DNA from: Zygnema cylindricum
Lineage: Eukaryota > Streptophyta > Zygnematophyceae > Zygnematales > Zygnemataceae
Reading direction: 5' to 3'
Assembly: GCA_037447655.1 (NCBI GenBank)
Contig: JBBHKE010002422.1
Coordinates: forward strand, 126,001 to 190,000
DNA: 64,000 bases
The notes beneath the pieces are model-generated. The model was not told the DNA's origin. It ran no database searches and was given only the letters and a program-made list of their open reading frames with translations. Shown piece by piece: positions 36,370 through 47,608 of the stretch (position 1 is the stretch's first letter; each line of letters opens with the position of its first letter). Made by a program: the position numbers and the translations under genes.

Positions 36370-37533
36370 TGAAATTCTATGGGCTTCATTGCCACACAGA
36401 ATTCGCAGGTCCAAATGAAGCTAATCTAGATAGTGCCGACTCCAACTTGATATAAACCCAAATGATTGACCCCTTGACAATCAAAACCCCATTAGAGCTT
36501 CACCCCTGTGAAGTAAGACTTTCTGTGTGCTCAGTTTCACTACAGAATGCAAAGTTAGAATATGAGTTTAGGATAACATTCCCCACTTTGACTTTCCCTT
36601 AGAAATGCAGCCACCCAGGCAGGCAAAAACTCTGACCAACTACACCCCTGTGTAGCCTCGACTCCCTTGAGTCCGCAGCAACAAGAATCACTGAATTTGG
36701 TCAACTGATTTGATAGTTATGGTTGGCCAAAGTTTGCCATTTATACAAGGTGCTCTCTGGGAGAGGCATCTACCTACCAGAAATATTCTAAGTTCTAGTC
36801 CCTCTCTAAACCCCTTCTACTGAAGTACGGCGCCAATCACAGGACTGTACCGTACATAAAAGTACAGGCGCCGGAGTACTTTCTGTACGGAAATTGTACG
36901 ACAAGAACATACGAGTGACAAATGTCATACCCAAACTTGTTATCTTGCGCTCCGGAGATTTCGCAATCCTCCAGCGCATTTCCACGTGTCATCCGGAGTG
37001 GCGGCGTCAGAAAACGCCAAGGCGGCCATTCCAGAATCTCGGCTAGCACCACGGCCGTCGATTAAATCTGGTATCCATTCTCACCCGTCGAAAATAAGTG
37101 CGCGGTATTTGTTTCGCCGTCGAAACAAATGCGCGGTATCATTTTCGCGTAAACCATACTTCACTAAACTGTTTCTATGTACTAAGGATTTTTTTGCGCC
37201 GTTAAATGAATTCGTCTACGTGTACGTATTTATATAATTATCAAACCCTACGTGTCCTAGCACTAGTCCTAGACTAAACGGACATAGCTAACGGCTACAT
37301 TGACGGACGGCAGGTAACAGGATCAATTCCTGGGTCCGTCAATACTTTTAGTAATCCCATCTATTTTCTGCTAACTATCTGCTACAAATCTTTAGGCAGC
37401 CATGGCCCTATCACCCTACCCAGCCTTCAGTGACTACAACAAGTGTGGGGGCTTGGTAAAGGGAGTAAGAGGTAGACCGCCTCTACATTGTTCCTATTAT
37501 AATACAGACCTAGAAAATACTCAAATATCAACA
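36370..37533 (-). repeat. Solo copia LTR, inverted, with target duplication
   Basis: On the minus strand it starts TGTTGATATTTGAG and ends GAATTTCA. The 5-bp duplication TGAGT lies at 36365-36369 and 37534-37538. The paralogous sequence around 49410 (CTGTGAGTTGCTGTC) is the empty site. The reading frame after the LTR is absent, so it arose by LTR-LTR recombination or is a remnant thereof. Confidence 0.95.
37267..37349 (+). promoter_or_regulatory. tRNA-like module 4 (antisense to its LTR)
   Basis: A-box-like TAGACTAAACGG (one mismatch, from 37270), B-box GATCAATTC (37321-37329) in a CAGG/CCTG stem, then TTTT (37346-37349). Confidence 0.55.
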
Positions 37534-37539
37534 TGAGTT

Positions 37540-37625
37540 GCTGTCTTTTTTTTTTTTCGCCACATGAAGTAAACTTTGTGAGAAGCTGTCTTTTTTTTTT
37601 TTTGCCACCTGAATTAAACTTTCTC
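37540..37625. repeat. Short tandem duplication, poly-T containing
   Basis: GCTGTC(T)n followed by GCCAC(A/C)TGAA is repeated twice about 48 bp apart; the same pair occurs at 49416-49495 in the paralogous unit. Confidence 0.8.
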
Positions 37626-37953
37626 TCTGCTTATGTAGCTCATTTTCCCTGGAGACAACCAATCAAATCTTACCTTTCTATTTCAATTGTCAAATTATTA
37701 AGAGTAATTATCTGACAATTCTGTACAAGGAAGAATGAGTTAACATGTCAAGAGAACCATTCACACGCACATTGTGGGAACATTCTAGTTTGCGTATGAC
37801 TTAGACTTTAGACTTTAAGTACAACCAATTGTGCCCAGTTTGTTGTAATAGGTAAAATTTGTTAACAATTTTTTGAGCTGCGTTTTTTTGGAAGCCCTTT
37901 AGCTCATTGATAGGTCCTCTCGTGAATAAATGCATTGTTATCAGATGCACTCT

Positions 37954-39010
37954 TGTAGAAATTAATGGTCCATTTTAAGTATTTTCTATGTCTAAATAGA
38001 AATATAGAAAGAAGCCGAGGCAGTCTACCTCTAACTTCTCTCTCCAACTCTCAAACTTGTCGCAGTCACTGAGAAATTGGAGAGGGAGCTAGAGCCATGG
38101 CTACCTAGGCTATCCAGAGGTTTACAGGAAATATATATTAGTTAGGGGTTTATTTACTAAAAGGTATGTGCCGGCCAAAGGATTTGATCCTGGTACCTAC
38201 TAGACGGTAGACAGCCGGTAGCCGGTAGCCTTAGCCGTTAAGTCTTTATCTAGTATTACATACTATATGGTTCGATATTTAATTAAACATTATCAGGTGA
38301 AATAATTCATTTAACTGTAACTGTTTATAGGGTACATAGATCCAGTAATGTAAAAGTACGGATTACGGTACAGATAAGAAACGAATACAACGCAGTTATT
38401 TTTTTAGCGAAACAAATACCGCGCATGTAGTTATTACGGCTACAATTAAATGTGAATTTAATCGGACGGCCGGAATTAACGCCGAGATCGCGGAAGAGGA
38501 TTTCGGCAGTTTGTGGTCATCGCCACATCGGATGACACGTGGTGATGTTACATTGGAGCGCAGCATCTCCGAGGATTAAAGGACCGAGAATCCGGACATA
38601 CCACGTGTCGACATTTAGGCCATGTCGTACAGTGTCCGTACATAAAGTACACCGGCAGCTGTACTTTTGTGTACGGAACTGTAATTTGATTGGCTCCGTA
38701 TATCAGTAGATAGAGCCTGTGAGAGAGATAGGACCTAGAAAAATTAGGAGATAGGACCCTCTCTCCCAGAGAGCTTCTGTACAAAAGGTCAACTTTGACC
38801 CTCCATAACTTACTGCTCAGGGGAGCAAATTCAGGGATTCGTTTTGGTATCGACTCAGGGGAGTCTTGCCTTCACAGGGGTGAAGTTGGTCAAAGTTATT
38901 GTTTGCTAGGGTGGCAGTTGTTTTTGCTGAAACACAAAGGGGTCAGGGTTATTCTAGAGGCTTCTTGGAAGTTGTCCACTCTGAGGACTTATGGAGGTCT
39001 CAGAGTTTCA
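37954..39010 (+). repeat. 5' LTR of copia element B
   Basis: TGTAGAAATTAATGG to GAGTTTCA, 1057 bp. The gag ATG is at 38991, 20 bp inside its end. It is a different subfamily from the A and C/E LTRs but has the same layout. Confidence 0.95.
38159..38250 (-). promoter_or_regulatory. tRNA-like module 5
   Basis: B-box GATCAAATC (38189-38181) and TTTT (38162-38159). The upstream half is rearranged by a GGTAG-type repeat and no A box can be fixed. Confidence 0.5.
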
Positions 39011-42000
39011 AGTTATGGGCCCACCCTCTAGGGTACCAATCTTTAATGGAACTGGCTTCATATACTGGGAAAGTATGATGATAGGAGCTCTATGCGAAAA
39101 AAGGTTTTGGGGGATAGTGAGTTGACGGTTGGGGCGTTCATCAAGTCTTGGAATTCCTCCAGGGTTTGGAGGAAGCAGATTCACCAGGAAAGAGCATCCA
39201 CCTTCAACGGAGGAAACAAAAGAAGGAGAGGTGGTGGAGAAAGGAAAGGAGAAGGAGGTGACCATACCAATAGCAACTGGTTCGGCATTAATGTCACCTA
39301 TTCCAAGGAACGAAGAGAATGATACTGAAACCTAAGACTTCAACAATATGGTGGCAAAGCACTTCATCCAACGCCATCTCACTCAAGGACTTGCATATCC
39401 TCATTTGCAGGTAGAAAGGGCATCCAATCTTTGGATGGCTCTCATAGAGATGTATCGAAGTGGTACGATTTAGCAACAACAGTTCACTGATCAAAAAGTT
39501 AATGAGTATGTATACAAAGGGGGGAAGATGTTCGATTTTTGCAATGAGCTTGCTACAGTCTTCATGGAGCTAGAGAGTGCGGGAAAAGATTTTAGTGAAA
39601 AAGAAAAGGTTAACTGTTTATTGATGAAGTTACCCGATGAGTTCGAAAACATAGTCAACCGTGTGCAAGACTTGTCAGACTCAAGGTGGATATGGAACTC
39701 AGTGGTAGGGATGATTCTCGTTTTGGAGAATACGATTGAGATCCGAAGGGGAGAAAAGAGTGGCCAAGCCTTGGCAACTGCGACTGATTGGAGGAACAAG
39801 GATTCCCGGAAACCGGTGCGAAACTATGGGGGGAGGGAGCAGAAAATTCAGACCGACGAGTTCGGACCAAGGGCTCTCAAAGGTTTATGTCATTTTTGTA
39901 AAAAACCTGGGCACTATATGGCAGAGTGCACTAAGCTAATCGAGCTTCAGGTAAAGGAGGGGCAGACCAGTGGTACCCGCGAGAGGAAAGAAAAAGGCCC
40001 TTGTGAACCAGGTACATGAGGCGGAATCCGAGGACGAGGACGATGAGCTCCTTTTAGATAAGGAGTTGGAGGCGAAAAACGAGGTCGAAATTCCACGAAG
40101 GCAGAAATGTGCTTACGGTGGATTGAAAGGTGAAGCAGGCTGGATTATAGATTCATGTGCCTCCATGCACATGTGTAAGGATAGTCACCTGTTCACTAAG
40201 ATAAGAAATATTCCCACCGTAGAGATAGAGTACGGGGATGGAAAGATAGTCACCACTACTCTTGTAGGATCGATAGATTTGAAAGTGTTAGTAGAAGGAA
40301 AGACATCCATAGTAATATTCTCCGATGTATTGTTTATTCCGGAGCTGAACAAAAACCTCATCTCTACATCCGTATTAGATGATAAGGGTTTTTTAACTAG
40401 GAGTAGGGAAGGAGTCTTTACTGCTAGTTTTGATGAGGATGTCTATTTCATTGCTGAGAAAGGTAGCCATGGGATGTTTAGGCTAGTTTTAAGTAATGAA
40501 AAGAAGAAACTTTATTATGCTGGTGTTCATGATATTATGATGTGGCATAAGAGGCTTGGGCATGTGAATCTAGACAAGGTAAGAGAGACGAAAAAGATGG
40601 GAGTGGTGGAAGGGATTAAGTTCAGTGAGAGTGATAATATAAGTGATTGTAGTGGATGTGCTCAAGGTAAAACACATAGATTACCATTTCCTAAAACAGC
40701 CACCTATAAGGGAGTCAAAATTCTAGATCTAGTACAAACAGATATTTGGGGACCGGCTAAATTACCATCAGTGGGGGGGAAGAGATTTATGATGACTATC
40801 ACTGATGATTGGTCTCGGTATTCCCGAGTGTATTTTTTGAAAAACAAGTCCGAAGCTCATGATTGTTTTAGACAATATAAAGCATGGAGCGAAAAACTCC
40901 ATGAAACTCCAATCAACAGAATAAGGAGTGACAATGGTGGAGAGTATGCTTCTAACCGGTTTGAGGATTTTTTGAGGGAAGATGGAGTCCAACACCAAAA
41001 GACAGTTCCAGAAAACCCGGAACAGAATGGGGTAGCTGAAAGGTTAAATATAACACTATGTGATAGTGCTAGAAGTATGTTGTCAGATAAGAAGATAGGA
41101 AAAAGGTTTTGGCCAAAAGCAATGAACTGTGCTAATTACCTCAAAAATAGAATTTTTACTTCAGCTATAAAAGATCAAACACCTTATGAGAGATGGACAG
41201 GAAGGAAACCAAACATATCCCACTTAAAGGTTTTCGGCAGTCAAGTATTCAGTCTAGATACAGATCAGTCTAATTGGAAGCTAGATCCTAAAGGAAAATC
41301 GGGATACTTATTAGGATATGATGAAGATGTTAAACGATATAGAGTTTATGATCTAAAAAGGGAAGATATAATCTTAGTAAAGCATCTAGTAGTTATGGAT
41401 GAAGGAAAGTCTGTGGATCCCTTCAAATATACAAAGTCAGTAAAAATCAGATTTGAGTCAAAAAATTCTGATGTCTTTGAGCTTACTAACTATCCATGTT
41501 TTAGAGACGATGACATTCTTGCAGGTACAAATCATACGGAGAAGGACTCGGCTGTGGAAACTCTAGCGACAACTCTACCCGAAGCGGAAGACGTGGTGGA
41601 AATTAATTCGGGGATAGGGGAGAAGCCGAGTTTGTTCAAAAGAATCCAAGAGAACCATCTATTCCGGTCTCAGATTTTGAGGGGGGGGAGGAGAAGTAGC
41701 AAAAGACTGCAAGAAAAATAGGTTAATAACAAGGTAACTAAACTATCTCATCAAGATGAACCTCAAACTTATGGAGAGGCGATGACTTGTCCAGAAAGGA
41801 ATCGGTGGAAGACAGCCATCAATGAGGAGATGGCCTCAATTATGGCAGCCGATACTTAGGAGCTGGTGGATTGTCCACCTAACCGAAAACTAATAGGTTT
41901 TAAGTGGGTTTTCAAATTAAAACTGAATCCAAATAACACAATCGAGCGCAGCAAGGCCCGACTAGTGGCAAAGGGATTTACACAAAAGGAGGGAATTGAC

Positions 42001-43381
42001 TACGAGAAAACCTTTGCCCCGGTGGTCAGATTTCCCTCCGTCCGCATACTTCTCAGCCTGGCAGCAGCGGAAGACATGGAAGTCAACCAGATGGACATCA
42101 AAACAACCTTTTTGCATGGAAAATTGGAAGAAGAGATCTTCATGCGACAACCCGAAGGGTTTGTGGAGGAAGGAGAGGAGAGTAAGGTATGTCGGCATAT
42201 TAAATCTCTTTATGGTTTGAAACAGGCACCTCGACAATGGAATACAAAGCTTGATGAGTTTCTTACACGTTTATAATATATCCGGATCAGCTCAGATCAC
42301 TCAATCTATGTTTTCGAAGATGAGGAAGGTTTTATATTTATTGTAATTTATGTTGATGATTTGCTTGTTTTAAGTAAATCAATAGAAAAAATTAATAAAC
42401 TGAAAACCGATCTTAAGGGGAGATTTGAAATGAACGATATGGGGGAAGCAAAATATATTTTGGGAATTCAAGTAGAGAGAGACCGTAAAAGAAAAATTAT
42501 AAGATTGACTCAAAAGGAAACAATAGGGAACATGCTTGAAAAATTTCAAATGGATAAAGCTAATAGTTGTACAACTCCAATGGAGTTGAGAAGGGAAGTG
42601 AGGGGAGTGAGGAAGAAGGAGTCATAGTCTTAGACAAGGAATTATCTCCTGAAAAACAAAAGTTCATGCAGAATATTCCTTACAGGCAAGTAGTGGGAAG
42701 TCTAATCTATTTTATGAATTGTACCTGGCCAGATTTAGCTGCAGCTGTAGGAGTGCTGAGTAGAAGTCTAAATGCTCCCACTAAGAGGGATTGGGAGGCA
42801 GCTAAGAGAGTCCTTAGATATTTGATAAGAACTAGGGATCTATGGTTGCATTTGGGTCGAGAGAATACTGACATCACTACTTGGAGTGATGTCAGTTATG
42901 GTGATGATCCGATGAAGAGATGCACTTCTGGATATGTATTATATGTGGGTGATGGGGCTTCCTGTTGGAGTAGCAACCAGTAAAAATTTATTGCTCAGTC
43001 CACCATCGAGGCTAACTATATGGCCTCTTGCTCTGCTGTTAAAGAATTGATGTGGGTCAAGTCTTTGCTTGGTGAGCTTGGTCACCTTAAGAGTGGTGTG
43101 CAGATTTTTTTTTGTGATAATCAGGTAGCAATCGTTATTTCTGCCAATCCTTAACACCATTTTAAAGCCAAACACATGGACATCAGACTCAGCTTTGTTA
43201 GAGAGAAAGTAGAAAACAAAATAAACATTTAAGAGTACCGACCAGATAATGAGATGGTAGCAGATATGATGACCAAACCTGTGCCTTCCCCTAAGCTAAT
43301 TTTCTGCATGGAGAAGTGTGTGCATTCCCCTAAGCTAATTTTCTGCAGGGAGAAGTGTGGTCTGAAATTAAAGATTGACTA
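38991..43381 (+). pseudogene. Copia B gag-pol, interrupted
   Basis: Gag starts in the LTR and fails at a TGA near 39121. A later frame (39528-40019) has the knuckle CHFCKKPGHYMAEC. A 583-codon frame (39970-41721) then covers protease and integrase. The protease signature is WIIDSCASMHMC, with Cys in place of the essential-motif Gly. Integrase has WHKRLGHVNLD and CSGCAQGKTH, the first Asp (QTDIWGP), second Asp (SDNGGEYAS) and Glu (NPEQNGVAE), all present. RT follows from 41866 with GFKWVFKLKL, QMDIKTTFLHGKLEEEIFM and YVDDLLVLSK, and RNase H with TTWSDVSYGDD, CDNQVAI and ADMMTKPVP. Stops at 41719-41721, about 42274 and about 42980 and a shift near 42590 break it. A 40-bp tandem duplication (about 43278-43357) sits in the last codons. 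Confidence 0.92.
43278..43357. repeat. About 40-bp tandem duplication at the end of copia B pol
   Basis: Two copies of a segment containing TGCATTCCCCTAAGCTAATT and ending in GAGAAGTGTG. Confidence 0.85.
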
Positions 43382-43395
43382 GAAAATAAGGGGAG

Positions 43396-44450
43396 TGTAG
43401 AAATTAATGGTCCATTTTAAGTATTTTCTAGGTCTAAATAGAAATATAGAAAGAAGCCGAGGCAGTCCACCTCTAACTTCTCTCTCCAACTCTCAAACTT
43501 GTGGCTGTCACTGAGAAATTGGAGAGGGAGCTAGAGCCATGGCTACCTAGGCTATCCAGAGGTTTACGGGAAATATATATTAGTTAGGGGTTTATTTACT
43601 AAAAGGTATGTGCCGGCCACAGGATTTGATCCTGGTACCTACCAGCCGGCTGACAGTTGGTAGCCGCTAGCCTTAGCCGTTAAGTCTAGAACTAGTTATA
43701 CATACTATATGGTTTGATAATTAATTAAACATTATCAGGTAGGATAATTCATTTAACTGTAACAATTTACGAGATACATGGATCCAGTAATGTAAAAGTA
43801 CGGATTACGGTACGGATAAGAAACGAATACTGCGCATTTATTTCTTTGATGAAACGAATATCGCGCATGTATTTATTATGGCTATGATTAAATGTGAATT
43901 TAATATGACGGCCGGAATTAACGCCGAGATCGCGGAAGAGGATTTTGGCGGTTTGTGGTCATCGCCACATCGAATGACACCTGGCGGAATGACATTGGAT
44001 CACGGCATCTCCGAGGATTAAGGGAGCGAATCTGGACATACTACGTGTCGACATTTAGGCCATGTCGTACAGTGTCCGTACAGAAAGTACACCGGCGGCT
44101 GTACTTTTGTGTACGGAACTGTAATTTGATTGGTTCCGTACATCAGTAGATAGAGTCTGTGAGAGAGATAGGACTTAGAAAAATTAGGAGATAGGACCCT
44201 CTCTCCCAGAGAGCTTCTGTACAAAAGGTCAACTTTGACCCTCCATAACTTACTGCTCAGGGGAGCAAATTCAGAGATTCTTTTTGCTATCGACTCAGGG
44301 GAGTCTTGCCTTCACAGAGGTGAAGTTGGTCAGAGTTATTGTCTGTCAGGGTGGCAGTTGTTTTTGCTGAAACACAAAGGGGTCAAGGTTATCCTAGAGG
44401 CTTCTTGGAAGCTGTCCACTCTGAGGACTTATGGAGGTCTCAGAGTTTGA
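43396..44450 (+). repeat. 3' LTR of copia element B
   Basis: TGTAGAAATTAATGG to GAGTTTGA, 1055 bp; the last dinucleotide is GA where the 5' LTR has CA. It lacks poly-A signals that I could identify. Confidence 0.93.
43601..43692 (-). promoter_or_regulatory. tRNA-like module 6
   Basis: B-box GATCAAATC (43631-43623) in a CAGG/CCTG stem and TTTT (43604-43601). Confidence 0.55.
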
Positions 44451-44489
44451 AGTCTCACTTCTATCACTCTCTCTCTTACCCTCCCTTTG

Positions 44490-45395
44490 TTTCTCTATCT
44501 CTTTCTTGCCTCTATGTTATCTCTATTTCTTTCTTCTATCTCCCGCTCTTTCTTCCTCCATTTGTACTTCACCCTTATTTTTTTTATCTCTCTATTTTTA
44601 TCGCTCGCTTATTTTGCAGTCATACTATAGTAAAAACTTCCATTTGACTGGTTGGCAATAAAATGTGTTCTGTCATTTTTTTTCAAGTAAGTCTTGTTCC
44701 ATTTGTACTTCACCCTTATTTTTTTTATCTCTCTACTTTTGCCGCTCTCTTGTTTTGCAGTCATACAGTAGTAAGAACTTCCATTTGACTTGTAGGCAAT
44801 ATAATATGTTCTGTCATTTTTTTTCAATTAATTCTTCTTGAAATCAGTTTATTGTGAGTTCTGTTTTTGTTTGTTTTTGCAATTCTCTCACTTGTCATTT
44901 TTTTTCAAGTAATTTTTGTTGAAATCGCTAGATTGTGAGTTCTTTTTTTGTTTGTTTCTGTTGTTCTCTCACTTGTCATGGATTCAAACTGACCGAAATT
45001 CAAGAGGTGTGGGAGACTTCAACTACCCTCTTTTGTTTGATACTAAGAAGACCATCAGTGAAGCCTACAATGTGCTTATCGCTGATGAGGTACGTCTTGA
45101 ACAATATTATAGCCCCCTTGATTCGATTGTTTTCAACTGTAATAGCAACACTCATGTTCCCTTGTTGTCTTCAAAAAACAGTTTGTGCTATTGAAAGCAG
45201 AGTTAAAATTGCGAAAAAAAGTGAAATGTTATATGTGGCATCTCAATATTATATGTGTATTGTAGTTAGATCGCTTTATATAGTGTTTCCAATTGTTTTT
45301 GGACATTTTTAATTATGATGAAAAGCGCAGTCATAAAAGTATACTTTTGCTTTTCTATTTAAATTATAAACTCTACATTCAAACTTTTCAGCTCC
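44490..45395 (+). repeat. Repeated segment of the peroxiredoxin array, copy 1
   Basis: Nearly identical to 47609-48515 and similar to 50028-50915. It contains CT-rich DNA, two tandem copies of an intron-like segment (TTTGTTTTGCAGTCATAC) and exon piece B. At 45395 the copies part: this one continues with AAGGTTTGCACTCCC toward piece C, the other jumps to the array start. Confidence 0.9.
44964..45089 (+). pseudogene. Peroxiredoxin exon-like piece B1
   Basis: 42 codons, no stop, donor GTACGT at the end. The sequence before it reads CTGTTG instead of an AG acceptor. It matches the middle of 2-Cys peroxiredoxin ([26 protein letters not shown]). Confidence 0.9.
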
Positions 45396-45659
45396 ACAAG
45401 GTTTGCACTCCCTTGTATCTAAAAAAATATTCATTTCTTCATCTCCTAAAACAAATCTCAATTTGATTTTTAAACACTTTTCAATTGCAAGTTATCGCAC
45501 TCCTTGTATATTGAAAAGGTAGTTCATGGTGTACCTAATAAAACTCATCCTTTTCCCTCTCCCTCTCTCTCTCCCTTTCCCAATCCCTCTCCCTCTCCCT
45601 CTCCCTCTCCCACTCCATCTCCCTCTCCCTCTCTTTCATTTTATTCTTTTGAAATGCAT

Positions 45660-45683
45660 GGTACTGCACTCCGAGGTTTGTTC
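45660..45683 (+). pseudogene. Peroxiredoxin exon-like piece C1, cut by copia C
   Basis: Eight codons GTALRGLF, the sequence that follows piece B in the family. The next base is the first base of a copia LTR. Confidence 0.75.
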
Positions 45684-45888
45684 TGTTGAAATCATTGATT
45701 TAGGGAAGGTATTTTCTAGGTTTTAATAAGATAAAATAACTAAAAGAAAAAGCACAGGCAGCCTGCCTCCACCTTCTCTCTCTAGCCCCCGTACTTGTTG
45801 TAGTCACTGAAGGAGAGAGAGGGCGGTGGAGCCATGGCTGTCTCAGCTCCATAGGAAAGACTAATTAGTGACCTAAGTCACTCTCAAC

Positions 45889-45982
45889 AAAAAGGTTGAG
45901 TCCGGTAGGACTTGAACCTTCGATCGGCAGAGCGAGGCGTAGCCGTCAGCTCTTACCGATCTGTCGTAGTAGTCCGTTAGGA
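45889..45982 (-). promoter_or_regulatory. tRNA-like module 7
   Basis: B-box GTTCAAGTC (45917-45909), a D-arm-like GGTAAGAGC upstream and TTTTT (45893-45889). The A box has two mismatches. Confidence 0.6.
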
Positions 45983-46457
45983 TACATAGTGTTTGATAGC
46001 TATTTAAACATTAGCAAGATCATTAATTCGTTCAACGGAATAATAATAAGGACATAGAAACTAGTTGAGTTTTAGTCCGTACCAAACAAATGTATCGGAC
46101 ATTTGTTATTTTGGACGGCGAACACTAAAAGCCGGTTTGGATCCGACGGTTCGCATCATCGCCGCGATCACGGAATAGCCGCCTTGGTGGTTTTCAGACG
46201 TGACATGACCTATCGACACGTGGCAAGATATTATTAGGAAGCGGGAATCCCAAGAAGCGGGAGGACAAGTCTGGAGGAGAAAAACGTCCACTCCATGGCC
46301 TTGTCGTACACAAGCCGTACAGAAAATATATCGGCCTTGGTACTTTTCTATACTATACAGTCTTCTGATTGGTTCGTACATCGGTAGATAAGGGTTGTGA
46401 GAAGGGTTTAGGACTTAGAGGATTGAGGAGGTAGCCGCCTCTCTCCCAACAAGCTTG

Positions 46458-46465
46458 TATAAATA
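46458..46465 (+). promoter_or_regulatory. TATA box of LTR C
   Basis: TATAAATA, about 200 bp before the gag ATG. The same site is intact in the 5' LTR of element E (51980-51987) and changed to TATAATTA in its 3' LTR. Confidence 0.65.
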
Positions 46466-46660
46466 TTGGCATCTTTGCCACTTGATAATTAATTGCCTGG
46501 TTAGGCATTTTCATTGATTCTTTTATCTGTGGACTCAAAGGAGTCCAAACTGCACAGGGGTGCAGTTAGATTAACTATTTGTCTGCTTGGGTGGCATTGA
46601 TCCAAGTTGAAAGAGGGCAAGCCAAAATATATCTAGAGGCTTCCTAAATTCAGTGATCTA

Positions 46661-47608
46661 ATGGGGGACACAGAATTGCAATTTATGGGCCCACCCTCTA
46701 GGGTGCCCATCTTCAACGGATCTAGGTTCATTTATTGGGAAGCCATGATGATAGGGGCATTGTGTGAAAAACGATACTGGAGTATCGTCTGTGGACGAGT
46801 GAAACGACCATCTCAAGGGACTCCACCAGGGTTTGATGGAGTGAGGTTTTCTGCAACAGCATCTACTCCAACAGAGGAGACAGACGATAGGGACAACAGT
46901 GTGTCCGAAAAGGGGAAAGGAAAAGAGACACCTCTTACTCCTATTGCCACGGCATCTGGAGTGGTGGTTATGAAACTGAGGAAAACGATATTCAAATGTG
47001 GGAGTACACCAACATGAATGCCAAGCATTTCATTCTAAGGCACCTCACCCAAGCTTTGGCGACCTCTCATCTTCACATCTTCAAGGCTGAGGAGTTGTGG
47101 ATGACTTTAGTGGAGATCTATAGAGATGGTACCATCCAGGAGCTCGAGCTTGTGGAGCAAAGGTTGGGGAGTTATACTTACTAAGGAGGGAAGATGTTAC
47201 ATTACTGTAATGATCTCTCTTGCCTACATATGGAGATCGAGAGTGCCGGATGGACAAGCACAATGAAGATGAAAGTTAACACTCTCATCATGAAGCTACT
47301 TGAGGAGTATGAAAACATAGTGTACCGAGTGCAAGAAATGGATGACAGTTCTTAAAAGTGGAACATCGTGGTCCGAATGATACTCGTGCAGGAAAACACT
47401 ATCGAAATCTATAGAGGAGGTAAGAGCATTCAATCTCTAGCTGCCGGAAAGGACCAATGGAGGAAGGATCCAAAGAAGTCGTACAACAGCTTCAAAGGAG
47501 AAAGAGATCAATCTGAAGAACGTAGGCCCCCCAAGGGTCTTTGTCATTTCTGCAAAAAGCTGGGACACTTAATAGCTGATTGCATCAAGCTGTTAGAGCT
47601 GAGGCTTC
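46661..47608 (+). pseudogene. Copia C partial gag
   Basis: Starts at the LTR ATG (MGDTELQFMGPPSRVPIF). The frame shifts near 46970 and has a TAA at about 47183; further on ARG-rich and basic sequence leads to the zinc knuckle CHFCKKLGHLIADC (about 47545-47586). The gene stops at about codon LELRL, where the repeated segment is joined. It would have made a capsid-nucleocapsid protein; nothing downstream remains. Confidence 0.88.

Larger units (their letters stand above)
37954..44450 (+). mobile_element. Ty1/copia element B, complete but dead
   Basis: 5' LTR 37954-39010, internal gag-pol, polypurine tract AAAATAAGGGGAG just before the 3' LTR 43396-44450. Flanks ACTCT and AGTCT each differ by one base from AATCT in the uninterrupted paralogue near 49824, supporting a 5-bp target duplication. 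Several stops and shifts interrupt the ORFs. Confidence 0.95.
35455..45683 (+). pseudogene. 2-Cys peroxiredoxin fragment array, unit 1
   Basis: Three exon-like pieces lie in gene order. Piece A (36061-36159) reads EITALSNRHVEFEKLNTK...VSVESV, flanked by AG and GTAAGC. Piece B (44964-45089) reads [12 protein letters not shown]...[12 protein letters not shown]...NVLIADE, followed by GTACGT. Piece C (45660-45683) reads GTALRGLF. Joined they follow chloroplast-type 2-Cys peroxiredoxin, a thioredoxin-dependent peroxidase. The peroxidatic region normally reading FVCPTEIT here reads GSVAEIT, so the catalytic Cys is absent. The acceptors before B and C lack AG (CTGTTG, GCAT). A solo LTR (36370) and copia B (37954) split the unit, and copia C interrupts piece C. 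It is a non-functional gene fragment carried in a repeated unit. Confidence 0.85.
45684..46680 (+). repeat. 5' LTR of copia element C
   Basis: TGTTGAAATCATTG to ACAGAATTGCA, 997 bp, with TATAAATA at 46458-46465 as a likely promoter and the gag ATG at 46661. Confidence 0.95.
45684..47608 (+). mobile_element. Ty1/copia element C, only LTR and part of gag
   Basis: 5' LTR 45684-46680, then gag to 47608, where the sequence switches within a codon to the repeat seen at 44490. No pol, no 3' LTR. Confidence 0.92.
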
